A stretch of 34,634 nucleotides of DNA from an uncultured Bacteroidales bacterium (GCA_902799355.1 CADCAG010000042.1:1-34634), one strand, 5' to 3'; numbered from the stretch's first letter, positions 8,336 through 16,034 are shown. A program made the numbers and translations. Notes: a model not told the origin generated them from the sequence alone.

Positions 8336-9361
8336 ATGATATCATTCGAGTGCGACTATAACAACGGTGCCCACCAGAAGGTGTTGGAGAACCTCATCAA
8401 ATATAACAATGAGAAGCCTACACCCTATGGTTTCGACGAGTTCTCTGAGCGCGCCAAGGGGCGCATCCGTGAGGCTATCGGCATGCCCGATGCCCAGATA
8501 TTCTTCCTGACGGGCGGCACACAGACCAATGCCACCACCATCGACTCTATGCTCTATCAGTATGAGGGTGTCATCTGTGTGGGTACAGGTCATATCAATG
8601 TCCATGAGGCTGGTGCCGTAGAGTTTACGGAACATAAGATAATAACGCTGCCTGACGAGCTGGGCAAGATGAATGCCAAGACGCTCGACAAGTATCTGGA
8701 CGATTTCATGCACGACGGCAACAATGCCCATGCCGTATTCCCAGGACTGGTGTACATCACCTTCCCCACGGAGCTAGGCACGCTGTATAGCGCCCAGGAG
8801 TTGGACGACATCTATAAGGTCTGCCAGCATTATAATATACCTCTTTATATTGATGGAGCGCGTCTGGGTTACGGACTGATGGCAGAAGGGTGCGACATCA
8901 CCCTGCCCTATCTGGCTCGCCACTGCGACGTCTTCTACATCGGCGGCACGAAGATTGGCGCCCTCTGCGGTGAGGCTGTGGTCTTCACCAATCGCCAAGC
9001 CCACAAGCACTTCTTCTCCATCCAGAAGCAGCATGGTGCCGTCATTGCCAAGGGAGCATTGATAGGCTTGCAGTTTGATGCGCTCTTTACTGACAACCTG
9101 TATTTCAAGCTGTCACGCCATGCCATAGATATGGCTATGCGCATGAAGGCCATCTTCCAAGAGAAAGGCTGCGAGTTCTTTATCGACTCTCCCACCAACC
9201 AGCAGTTTGTTATCTTGCACAACGACGTCGTAGAACGGTTATCCAAGGACATCGAGTTCACCCATTGGGGCAAGGCCGACATCCATCATACCGTCTGTCG
9301 TTTCGTCACCAGTTGGGCAACAACAGAAGAGGAGCTGAGCGAATTGGAGCGCCTACTATAG
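8336..9361 (+). CDS. Low-specificity L-threonine aldolase / beta-eliminating lyase family
   Basis: PLP enzyme expected to cleave threonine or allo-threonine to glycine and acetaldehyde. The 341-residue protein shows FLTGGTQTNATTI (near 57-69), HINVHEAGAVE (near 86), YIDGARLGYG (near 171) and the PLP-lysine motif YIGGTKIGALCGEA (K206). Members of this aldolase/tyrosine-phenol-lyase-like fold are easily confused, so the exact substrate is tentative. It is the last gene of the arginine/proline run, separated from argF' only by 8-bp repeats. The gene stops about 100 bp before the tRNA-Pro. Confidence 0.88.
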   Translation: MISFECDYNNGAHQKVLENLIKYNNEKPTPYGFDEFSERAKGRIREAIGMPDAQIFFLTGGTQTNATTIDSMLYQYEGVICVGTGHINVHEAGAVEFTEHKIITLPDELGKMNAKTLDKYLDDFMHDGNNAHAVFPGLVYITFPTELGTLYSAQELDDIYKVCQHYNIPLYIDGARLGYGLMAEGCDITLPYLARHCDVFYIGGTKIGALCGEAVVFTNRQAHKHFFSIQKQHGAVIAKGALIGLQFDALFTDNLYFKLSRHAIDMAMRMKAIFQEKGCEFFIDSPTNQQFVILHNDVVERLSKDIEFTHWGKADIHHTVCRFVTSWATTEEELSELERLL

Positions 9362-9403
9362 GGGCTTCAATCATTTGTTTTGGTTGCAAAAACAAGAAAA
9401 AAT

Positions 9404-9434
9404 TTTGAGATATAAAAAATTTTTTGTAATTTTG
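9404..9434 (+). promoter_or_regulatory. Promoter of tRNA-Pro
   Basis: TTTG at 9404-9407 and TAatTTTG at 9427-9434 are separated by 19 bp, a textbook Bacteroidota promoter. The tRNA 5' end lies 30 bp downstream. Confidence 0.75.
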
Positions 9435-9463
9435 CAGCCGCTTACGAGAAATCGCATAGCAAT

Positions 9464-9536
9464 CGGGATGTAGCGCAGTTGGTAGCGCACTACGTTCGGG
9501 ACGTAGGGGTCGGGCGTTCGAGTCGCCTCATCCCGA
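9464..9536 (+). tRNA. tRNA-Pro(CGG)
   Basis: A full cloverleaf can be folded: acceptor CGGGATG/CATCCCG, D stem GCGC/GCGC, anticodon stem CTACG/CGTAG with loop TTCGGGA (anticodon CGG), and T arm GGGCG-TTCGAGT-CGCCT. The discriminator is A at 9536, and the genomic 3' end does not encode CCA. It reads CCG proline codons. Confidence 0.95.
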
Positions 9537-9537
9537 C

Positions 9538-9573
9538 AAAGACAGCCTAAAAAGCTGTCTTTTCGTTTTTTTA
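9538..9573 (+). terminator. Intrinsic terminator of tRNA-Pro
   Basis: AAGACAGC and GCTGTCTT form an eight-pair stem around a short A-rich loop, followed by TTTTCGTTTTTTT, immediately after the tRNA. Confidence 0.85.
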
Positions 9574-9584
9574 TGTGTTATTTC

Positions 9585-9615
9585 TTTGTTTTTTCATCAC
9601 TTATTCGTACCTTTG
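9585..9615 (+). promoter_or_regulatory. Promoter of the lipid-head-group cassette
   Basis: TTTG at 9585-9588 and TAccTTTG at 9608-9615 have 19 bp between them. The ATG of the PLP enzyme follows 24 bp later. The next three genes have no clear promoter of their own. Confidence 0.75.
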
Positions 9616-9639
9616 CAGGCTGAAACAAAATAACATACA

Positions 9640-10683
9640 ATGAATTATCTTGATAGAAACGAATTCAATTTCGAGCCAAGCCAGAAGGTGCTTGACGCTG
9701 TGAAGAACTTCGATGCCAAGGATTTGTGCTTCTACACCCGCATCTATGACCAGGGCAAGAAGAGTGTCATTTCTGTCCGCGTCAGTGAGATATACGGTGT
9801 TCCTGAGGAACAGGTATTGTTGGCCTACGGTGGTGAGGACATCTTGAAGAATGCTATACACTATTTCCTGACCAAGGGTAACAACAAGAAGATTCTCATC
9901 CCTGAGTTCTCTTGGTGGTACTACAACCGTGTAGCCAGCGAGTGCGATGGTGAGTTTGAGATGTATCCTCTCTATGAGCAGGAAGACACCTTTGCCTACC
10001 ATGTCGACGAGGTCATCGAGTACACCAACCGCATCCATCCCCGCATGCTGTTGCTGGCATCGCCCAACAACCCCACAGGTAACAGTCTGACTCCTGAGGA
10101 GATTGGTCGCATCATGGAGAATATCCCCAACGACACGATGGTACTGGTTGATGAGGCTTATGCCAGCTTCATGAATATGGACACGGCATATATTGCTCCG
10201 CTGATTAACAAGTATTCCAACCTTATTATCTCGCGTACCTTATCTAAGTTCTATGGTCTGCCCGGCCTGCGCTGTGGCTTCGGCTTCATCGGCAAGGGTC
10301 ACGACCAGTTCCTGAGCTACATCAACAAGTACCTGGGCTTCAACCGCTTCACAGAGGCTGTAGCACTGGCTGCTCTGGAGAGCGACGAGCACTATCGCCA
10401 CGTAGCTGACGACATGGAATGGGGACGCCAGCTGTATAAGAAGGAGTTGGGCAACCTGCCTGGCTTTAAGGTGTACAAGTCTGTGGCAAACTTCATCCTC
10501 ATCAAGTATCCTATCGCCATCAAGGAAGCACTGATGGAAGCCCTGAAGATACAGGACTACAAGATCAAGTTCATGGGCGACAAGGGTCTGGAGGAGTGCC
10601 TGCGCATCACACTGGGTCGCAAGGAGCAGACACAGGTTGTCTGTGATACCATCAAGAAGTGTTACGAAGAATACAAGAAATGA
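9640..10683 (+). CDS. HisC/CobD-like PLP aminotransferase or phospho-amino-acid decarboxylase
   Basis: A 347-residue fold-type I PLP enzyme. SPNNPTGN (near 141-148) binds PLP, VDEAYASF (near 170) supplies the pyridine-contacting aspartate, and ISRTLSKFYGLPGLRCGF carries the PLP lysine (K203). The best family matches by eye are histidinol-phosphate aminotransferase and threonine-phosphate decarboxylase (CobD). No histidine or cobalamin genes are nearby. Instead it leads an ATGA-linked cassette with a CDP-alcohol phosphotransferase, a flippase-like protein and a LicC-like nucleotidyltransferase. Decarboxylation of O-phosphoserine to phosphoethanolamine, known for a CobD-like enzyme of Sulfurospirillum, would fit that context; plain transamination remains possible. 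The fold is certain, the reaction is not. Confidence 0.85.
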   Translation: MNYLDRNEFNFEPSQKVLDAVKNFDAKDLCFYTRIYDQGKKSVISVRVSEIYGVPEEQVLLAYGGEDILKNAIHYFLTKGNNKKILIPEFSWWYYNRVASECDGEFEMYPLYEQEDTFAYHVDEVIEYTNRIHPRMLLLASPNNPTGNSLTPEEIGRIMENIPNDTMVLVDEAYASFMNMDTAYIAPLINKYSNLIISRTLSKFYGLPGLRCGFGFIGKGHDQFLSYINKYLGFNRFTEAVALAALESDEHYRHVADDMEWGRQLYKKELGNLPGFKVYKSVANFILIKYPIAIKEALMEALKIQDYKIKFMGDKGLEECLRITLGRKEQTQVVCDTIKKCYEEYKK

Positions 10684-11666
10684 ACGAAGGGTATAAAGCA
10701 ACACTAAAATCATCAGAGACGGAAGACTGGCTTGACCTCCATGTCATCCGTCCTTTCTGTTATATATGCGCGTTGGCTTTCAACCGCTTCGACGTGCATC
10801 CCAACACCGTGACCATCTGGTCTATGATTGTCGGTGCCGCCAGCGCTTTCTTCTTTGCCTGCGGCAGTTTCTACTATAGTGGCACATGGGGCTTGATGAT
10901 GAACATCATCGCCATCGTGCTGCTGATGATTGCCGACATTCTCGACTGCACCGATGGCCAGTTGGCCCGTCTGTCGGGCAAGAAGAGCCGTATTGGTCGC
11001 ATCCTCGATGGTGTGGCAGGTTTTGCATGGTTCATTCCCATCTACCACGTGTTGGTATACCGTTTCTACCTGCACCACGACCTCGAGTTTGGCTGGCTGG
11101 GCATTGAGAACACCCAGGAGAACACACTGATAGCCACTGCCGTGGTCTATGTTCTTGGCTTGATATCAGGTATTGCTGGTCTGGCAGGTCAGCAGCGCCT
11201 GGCCGACTACTACATCCAGATACACCTCTTCTTCCTGAAGGGTGAGAAGGGTTCTGAACTCGACAACTCAGTGCGCCAGCAGGAGATCTACGACCAGATG
11301 ACACCAGAGAACAGCAGCTGGGGTGAGCGTTACTTCCAAAAGTCATACATCGACTACACGAAGAAGCAGGAAGGTGTGACGCCACAGTTCCAGCGCCTCA
11401 TGCAGAAGTTGCGCGACAAGTTTGGTGCTACAGAATACATCCCCGAGAGCGTGCGCAAGCAGTTCCACGACGCTTCGTTGCCCGTCATTTTCTGGAATGG
11501 TCTGCTGACCTTCAACTTCCGTTCTTTCTGGCTGTTCCTGTTCTGTCTGCTCGACATCCCCGCCATGAACTTCGTGTGGGAGATTGTAGGCATGGGACTG
11601 CTATACTGCTATGTGAACCGCCGTCACGAATCATTCTGTAAGAAGATTGCCGATGGTCTGGACTAA
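10680..11666 (+). CDS. CDP-alcohol phosphotransferase family membrane protein, variant motif
   Basis: Predicted inner-membrane enzyme of 328 residues that would transfer a phospho-alcohol from a CDP-alcohol to a lipid acceptor. The signature reads D89-x2-D92-G93-x2-A96-R97-x8-G106-x3-D110-x3-G114: seven of eight positions fit the family motif, but the fourth aspartate, normally the catalytic base, is glycine (codon 11019-11021). Several hydrophobic helices flank the motif and continue to the C terminus. A soluble N-terminal segment (ATLKSSETEDWLDLHVIRP) precedes the first helix. The ATG at 10680 overlaps the previous stop (ATGA) and is preferred over the in-frame GTG at 10659. It is probably part of a phospholipid or sphingolipid head-group pathway with its neighbours. 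Confidence 0.88.
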   Translation: MNEGYKATLKSSETEDWLDLHVIRPFCYICALAFNRFDVHPNTVTIWSMIVGAASAFFFACGSFYYSGTWGLMMNIIAIVLLMIADILDCTDGQLARLSGKKSRIGRILDGVAGFAWFIPIYHVLVYRFYLHHDLEFGWLGIENTQENTLIATAVVYVLGLISGIAGLAGQQRLADYYIQIHLFFLKGEKGSELDNSVRQQEIYDQMTPENSSWGERYFQKSYIDYTKKQEGVTPQFQRLMQKLRDKFGATEYIPESVRKQFHDASLPVIFWNGLLTFNFRSFWLFLFCLLDIPAMNFVWEIVGMGLLYCYVNRRHESFCKKIADGLD

Positions 11667-12690
11667 ACAGCGACTGAATAACCTGTTTTTCTTCCTTGGC
11701 TGTGCAGCATGCGTAGTCATGCTGTTCACCTTTGACGTCAGCTTCGTCGAGCTATGGCAGCACATTTGTCATGCTGGCTACTGGCTGATACCCATCATCG
11801 GCATCTGGATAGTGGTCTACGGCCTCAACGCCTTTGCCTGGCAAGCTATCATCGAAGGAAATCTTGGGAAAAAGGCACCTGTCAGCTTTTGGCGCATCTA
11901 CCGACTGACCATCACGGGCTATGCCCTCAACTACGCCACCCCTGTGGGTGGACTGGGTGGTGAGCCTTACCGTATCATGGAGCTGTCGAAGGACATCGAC
12001 AAGCAGCATGCCACGTCGAGTGTAATCCTCTATGCCATGATGCACTTCTTCGCCCATTTCTGGTTCTGGTTCATCAGCATCTTCATCTACCTGGCACTGG
12101 TGCTCGTAGGTGACATGCCCATGACCACAGCCATCGGCACCGTATTAGGCATCATCATCCTGTTCTGTCTGGTGGCCTTCTGGATTTTCTCCAAGGGCTA
12201 TCGCAACGGACTGGTGGTCTATGTGCTAGGGCTGATTGGCAAGATACCGTTCCTGAAAGGATGGAGCCGTCGCTTCCGTGGCAACCACGCAGAGGCTCTG
12301 CGCAACATCGACGCCCAGATTTCAGCGCTCTACGGACAGGACACCAAGGCGTTCTACACCAGTCTCATATTAGAATACAGCTCGCGTATGGTACAGAGCC
12401 TGGAGGTGATGTTCATGCTCCTGCTCTTCGGCATCGACAATGGTGGCGGACTGGACGGCATGGTGCTGACCTACCTGCACTCTGTTCTCATTGTGGCCTT
12501 CACCACACTGTTTGCCAACCTCATCGGTTTCCTGCCCATGCAGATTGGTGTACAGGAGGGCGGCTTCGTACTGAGCATCGCTGCCTTAGGGCTGTCTGCA
12601 GCCCTGGGCATCTTTGTCAGCATCATCTGCCGCGTACGTGAAATCCTCTGGATAGCCATCGGAATGGCGCTGATGAAGATTAGGAGTTAA
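11653..12690 (+). CDS. LPG-synthase-like / flippase-like integral membrane protein
   Basis: A 345-residue polytopic membrane protein of the lysylphosphatidylglycerol-synthase TM-region family (YbhN/AglD type). Hydrophobic helices lie near 12-30, 42-62 and 115-185 and fill most of the C-terminal third. The family-typical NYATPVGGLGGEPYR segment sits near residue 95, and GFLPMQIGVQEGG comes late in the protein. Members have been linked to lipid or glycolipid translocation, but there is no soluble transferase domain here. It overlaps the CDP-alcohol gene by 14 bp, suggesting it acts on that enzyme's product, perhaps moving it across the inner membrane. The ATG at 11653 is chosen over the TTG at 11647. 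The stop codon falls in the first 9-bp repeat. Confidence 0.85.
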   Translation: MVWTKQRLNNLFFFLGCAACVVMLFTFDVSFVELWQHICHAGYWLIPIIGIWIVVYGLNAFAWQAIIEGNLGKKAPVSFWRIYRLTITGYALNYATPVGGLGGEPYRIMELSKDIDKQHATSSVILYAMMHFFAHFWFWFISIFIYLALVLVGDMPMTTAIGTVLGIIILFCLVAFWIFSKGYRNGLVVYVLGLIGKIPFLKGWSRRFRGNHAEALRNIDAQISALYGQDTKAFYTSLILEYSSRMVQSLEVMFMLLLFGIDNGGGLDGMVLTYLHSVLIVAFTTLFANLIGFLPMQIGVQEGGFVLSIAALGLSAALGIFVSIICRVREILWIAIGMALMKIRS

Positions 12691-12732
12691 AGGAGTTAAG
12701 GGAGTTAAAGGAGTTAAAGGAAAAGGAGTTAA
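12683..12732 (+). repeat. 9-bp tandem repeat GGAGTTAAA between cassette genes
   Basis: GGAGTTAA occurs at 12683, 12692, 12701, 12710 and 12725, with 9-bp spacing for the first four and a 6-bp interruption before the fifth. The first copy contains the stop of the flippase-like gene, and the last ends 6 bp before the ATG of the nucleotidyltransferase. Each unit contains GGAG and so looks like a ribosome-binding site, but this phylum rarely uses such sites. Confidence 0.8.
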
Positions 12733-12738
12733 AGATAT

Positions 12739-13467
12739 ATGATTGGAGTAATATTGGCTGCCGGAATGGCAAAACGACTGCGCCCACTGACTGACGCATG
12801 TCCCAAGTGTTTATTGAAGATTGGTGAGCGTACGCTGCTGCAGCGTACTGTCGACGCAATGATAGCTGCTGGCATCAATGAGTTTGTTGTCGTCACTGGC
12901 TATCGTGCCGAGATGATTCGCGACTTCCTGACCAAGCAGTACCCCTCGCTGAACATCCATTTCATCCATAACGCCGACTACGAGCACAACAACAACATCT
13001 TCTCGTTGTGGATGACGCGTCCCTATACCGATGGCAAGGACTTCCTGCTGTCAGACAGCGACATCCTCTTCGACCCAGCGCTCATCCGTGCCGTGCTGGC
13101 TGCCGAGGGCAATGCCCTGGCATTGAACCGTCATGAGTGTGGCGAGGAAGAAATCAAAGTCATCGTTGACGCTGACAACCGCATCATGGAACTCAGCAAG
13201 ACCTGCAGCATCGAGCAGGCCATTGGCGAGAGCGTAGGTTTCGAGAAGATGACAGCTAACTATAGCACAGCACTCTTCAAGGAGCTGGAGCAGATGATAG
13301 AACACGAGGGACTCATCGACGTCTTCTACGAGCGAGCCTTCGAGCGTCTCATCCCCCAAGGTCACACTTTCCGCATCGTCGACACCACCCAGTTCTTCTC
13401 TATCGAGCTGGACACCCCCGAAGATTTTGAGAACGCCAGCCAGCTGATACCAGCCTCGCTCTGTTAA
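12739..13467 (+). CDS. LicC-like nucleotidyltransferase (phospho-alcohol cytidylyltransferase candidate)
   Basis: A 242-residue Rossmann-type nucleotidyltransferase. The N terminus MIGVILAAGMAKRLRPLTDA with CPKCLLKI (to about residue 28) is the GxGxRxxPLTxxxPK nucleotide-binding signature, and LLSDSDILFD (near 101) supplies the metal-binding aspartate. Its short length, without the left-handed beta-helix of GlmU-like enzymes, resembles LicC phosphocholine cytidylyltransferases. In this cassette the logical role is to turn a phospho-alcohol such as phosphoethanolamine into its CDP form for the CDP-alcohol phosphotransferase; a sugar-1-phosphate substrate cannot be excluded. It is separated from the flippase-like gene by the 9-bp repeats and is probably co-transcribed. 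Confidence 0.86.
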   Translation: MIGVILAAGMAKRLRPLTDACPKCLLKIGERTLLQRTVDAMIAAGINEFVVVTGYRAEMIRDFLTKQYPSLNIHFIHNADYEHNNNIFSLWMTRPYTDGKDFLLSDSDILFDPALIRAVLAAEGNALALNRHECGEEEIKVIVDADNRIMELSKTCSIEQAIGESVGFEKMTANYSTALFKELEQMIEHEGLIDVFYERAFERLIPQGHTFRIVDTTQFFSIELDTPEDFENASQLIPASLC

Positions 13468-13492
13468 TTGTTCTTAAATAATAGAAAGGTGG

Positions 13493-13524
13493 TTTGGTAT
13501 CGTCAAATTACCTTAGTAACTTTG
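13493..13524 (+). promoter_or_regulatory. Promoter of the NifU-like/GGGtGRT pair
   Basis: TTTG at 13493-13496 and TAacTTTG at 13517-13524 are separated by 20 bp. The gene start at 13580 leaves a leader of roughly 50 nt. Confidence 0.75.
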
Positions 13525-13579
13525 CAGGGATAGACAAATACTTTTCGGATTTTATTTATCTTTAGTTTATATTTTAAGT

Positions 13580-14281
13580 ATGATTTATTCAACAGAAGTG
13601 AACAACATGTGTAGCGTTTGCAAGGGCGCCTACCATGGTCCTGCACCCATTCCCGAGGAGGGCAAATGGATTCAGGCAAAGGAGATTAAAGACATTTCGG
13701 GTTATACCCACGGTATTGGTTGGTGTGCTCCTCAGCAGGGTGCCTGCAAGCTGAGCCTCAACGTGAAGGACGGCATCATCCAGGAGGCCCTGGTAGAGAC
13801 CATCGGTTGCACAGGTATGACTCACTCAGCAGCTATGGCCAGCGAGATTCTTCCTGGCAAGACTCTGCTCGAGGCTCTGAACACCGACCTGGTTTGCGAC
13901 GCTATCAACACAGCAATGCGCGAGCTCTTCCTGCAGATTGTCTATGGTCGCACACAGAGTGCATTCTCTGAAGGCGGTCTGGCTATCGGTGCTGGTCTGG
14001 AAGACCTCGGTAAGGGTCTCCGCTCACAGACTGGTACCCTCTATGGTACTATGGCTAAGGGTACCCGTTACCTGGAGCTTACCGAGGGTTACATCACCAA
14101 GCAGTTCCTCGACGAGAACAACGAGGTTTGCGGTTACGAGTACGTACACCTCGGCAAGATGATGGAAGCCATCAAGAACGGTATGGACGCCAACGAGGCT
14201 ATGAAGAAGAACACCGGTTCTTACGGTCGTACGACCAAGGAGCAGGGTGCAGTGAAAGCTATTGACCCACGTAAAGAATAA
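13580..14281 (+). CDS. NifU-like iron-sulfur cluster assembly scaffold protein
   Basis: A 233-residue protein with a NifU/IscU-like core. CAPQQGACKLSLNVKDG (near 49) and VETIGCTGMTHSAAMASEILPGKT (near 73-96) match the scaffold pattern of a conserved cysteine followed by a helix, and LVCDAINTAM supplies a third cysteine. The N-terminal MCSVCKGAYHGPAP adds a further CxxC pair. The C-terminal third (ELTEGYITKQFLDENNEV onward) is not part of a classical NifU domain. Proteins of this type occur next to GGGtGRT proteins, as here, and the pair is thought to work together; the actual biochemical role is not established. It has its own promoter and ends 14 bp before the next ATG. Confidence 0.82.
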   Translation: MIYSTEVNNMCSVCKGAYHGPAPIPEEGKWIQAKEIKDISGYTHGIGWCAPQQGACKLSLNVKDGIIQEALVETIGCTGMTHSAAMASEILPGKTLLEALNTDLVCDAINTAMRELFLQIVYGRTQSAFSEGGLAIGAGLEDLGKGLRSQTGTLYGTMAKGTRYLELTEGYITKQFLDENNEVCGYEYVHLGKMMEAIKNGMDANEAMKKNTGSYGRTTKEQGAVKAIDPRKE

Positions 14282-14295
14282 AGGAGGATACGACT

Positions 14296-15277
14296 ATGAT
14301 TAGAAAAGTACAGTTTGAGAGTCAGGAGCGCCGTATTCAACTCTATCGAAGAGGCCAACGAGATTTGTGACAAGGCAGGTGTAGATCCCTACCAGATGTG
14401 TGAGGACACACAGCGCATCTGCTTCGAGAACGCTAAGTGGGCATACGTTTGTGGTGCCGCTATCGCTATCAAGAAGGGCGTAAAGAATGCCGCTGACGCT
14501 GCCGAGGCTATCGGTATCGGTCTGCAGAGCTTCTGCATCCCCGGTTCTGTTGCCGACGACCGTAAGGTAGGTATCGGCCACGGTAACCTCGCTGCCCGTC
14601 TGCTCCGCGAGGAGACCGAGTGCTTCGCCTTCCTGGCAGGTCACGAGTCATTCGCTGCTGCTGAGGGTGCTATCAAGATTGCCGAGATGGCCAACAAGGT
14701 TCGCCAGAAGCCTCTGCGCGTTATCCTGAACGGTCTTGGCAAGGACGCTGCTCAGATCATCAGCCGTATCAACGGTTTCACATACGTACAGACTCAGTTC
14801 GACTACTACACTTCTGAGCTGAAGGTTGTTCGTGAGGTAGCTTACGGCAACAACCCCAGCCGTCTGAAGGTAAAGTGCTATGGTGCTGACGACGTTCGCG
14901 AGGGTGTAGCCATCCTGTGGAAGGAGAACGTAGACGTATCTATCACGGGTAACTCTACCAACCCCACCCGCTTCCAGCACCCCGTAGCAGGTACCTATAA
15001 GAAGGAGCGCGTGCTCGCTGGCAAGCCCTACTTCTCAGTAGCTTCTGGTGGTGGTACGGGTCGTACCCTGCACCCAGACAACATGGCTGCTGGTCCCGCT
15101 TCTTACGGTATGACCGACACCATGGGTCGTATGCACTCTGACGCTCAGTTCGCAGGTTCTTCTTCAGTACCTGCACACGTAGAGATGATGGGCTTCCTCG
15201 GCATCGGTAACAACCCAATGGTTGGTGCTACCGTAGCTATCGCCGTAGCCATCGACCTCGCCCTGAACAAGAAATAA
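14296..15277 (+). pseudogene. GGGtGRT protein gene with apparent N-terminal frameshift
   Basis: The body encodes the GGGtGRT family with its SGGGTGRTLHPDNMAAGP signature, FENAKWAYVCGAAIAIKKG, and RVILNGLGKDAAQIISRINGF. A strong ribosome-binding site (AAGGAGG, 14281-14287) precedes an ATG at 14296 whose frame reads MIRKVQFESQERR, the expected start of the family, but then hits a stop at codon 25. The rest of the protein is in another frame from about 14336 (FNSIEEANEIC). In relatives as I remember them about 14 residues separate the two parts; here a single nucleotide does, so a deletion of about 44 nt would explain both the loss and the shift. Starting at the in-frame TTG (14315) would need an unsupported start. 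It is either inactivated or an assembly error. Confidence 0.75.
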
Positions 15278-15300
15278 TCAGTGCACACTATTTATATCAA

Positions 15301-15335
15301 GACCGACGGCCATCAATAGCCGTCGGTCTTTTTCA
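15301..15335 (+). terminator. Strong intrinsic terminator after the GGGtGRT gene
   Basis: GACCGACGGC and GCCGTCGGTC pair perfectly over ten bases around an eight-base loop and are followed by TTTTT. Confidence 0.93.
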
Positions 15336-15377
15336 AATCACTATCTACGTAACCGAATAACCAAACAATATATTAAC

Positions 15378-15830
15378 ATGAACATCGGAGACAAGGCGCC
15401 CGAGATTCTGGGCAAGGACGAACAAGGACGAGAAATCCGTCTGAGTGATTACAAAGGACGGAAGCTGGTGCTGTACTTCTATCCGAAGGACAATACTAGC
15501 GGCTGTACGGCCGAGGCTTGCAGCCTGCGCGACCATTACGGAGAACTACAAGGAGCCGGTTATGAAGTAGTTGGCGTGAGCAAAGACTCTGCCGCATCAC
15601 ACGTAAAGTTTAAGGAGAAGCACGAATTACCATTCCCCTTGATTGCCGATGTCGACCACACACTTCTGGAGGCGATGGGCGCATGGGGCGAGAAGTCTAT
15701 GTACGGTAAGAAAACGATGGGTACCATCCGCACCACCTTTATCATCAACGAGGAAGGCATCATTGAACAGATCTTTGCAGGCAAACAAGTGAAGACCAAA
15801 GAGCATGCCGAACAAATTTTGACATTATAA
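15378..15830 (+). CDS. bcp: Thioredoxin-dependent thiol peroxidase, BCP type
   Basis: Reduces hydrogen and organic peroxides using thioredoxin. The 150-residue protein has the peroxiredoxin fold with YFYPKDNTSGCTAEACSLRD (31-51 region), where C43 is the peroxidatic and C48 the resolving cysteine of the atypical two-cysteine BCP group. GTIRTTFIINEEG follows near 114. Length matches the family. It is isolated between a terminator and a non-coding region. The frame continues after the stop codon without interruption into a type IX-like tail fragment (15831-15911), which I regard as coincidental decay. Confidence 0.95.
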   Translation: MNIGDKAPEILGKDEQGREIRLSDYKGRKLVLYFYPKDNTSGCTAEACSLRDHYGELQGAGYEVVGVSKDSAASHVKFKEKHELPFPLIADVDHTLLEAMGAWGEKSMYGKKTMGTIRTTFIINEEGIIEQIFAGKQVKTKEHAEQILTL

Positions 15831-15911
15831 GCCATACCCAGACGCTACTTAGCTGGTGTGAACATTGTTCATATGAAAGACGGAGCTACTAGAAAAGTGG
15901 TGTTAAAATAA
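15831..15911 (+). pseudogene. Remnant of a type IX-like C-terminal tail
   Basis: Immediately after the bcp stop, and in the same frame, the sequence reads YLAGVNIVHMKDGATRKVVL with a final lysine and TAA at 15909-15911. A glycine, a short hydrophobic strand with IV, then a basic end closed by VV-K is typical of C-terminal tails of type IX-secreted or surface proteins in this family; compare the end of the GH53 protein. No upstream body of such a protein is present, so it is a leftover fragment or a shuffled end. Confidence 0.5.
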
Positions 15912-15926
15912 CTCTGATTAATATAA

Positions 15927-16022
15927 CCTTTAATAGACCATGGGGCGGTTCCTGATCCATTCTAATAATTAACCCCTGCGGACGGAAGTGACAATGCTTC
16001 AGTCCGCAGCTTTTGTTTCGAA
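15927..16022 (+). repeat. Repeat box copy 2 with terminator-like hairpin
   Basis: A box beginning ATAGACCATGGGGCGGTTC and ending TAATAATTAACC is followed by a hairpin of GCGGAC/GTCCGC type with GAAG/CTTC inside, then CTTTTGTTT. The reverse complement of 34039-34122 reads as the same box plus a hairpin of the same form. Box, stem and T-run together look like a transcribed unit ending in an intrinsic terminator, perhaps a small RNA or conserved 3' end. Confidence 0.7.
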
Positions 16023-16034
16023 GCCCCAATAATT

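Noticed and set aside
14281-14345. Programmed frameshift in the GGGtGRT gene
   Set aside because: There is no slippery heptamer at the junction, and residues normally present between the two parts are missing, so a deletion or assembly error is more likely.
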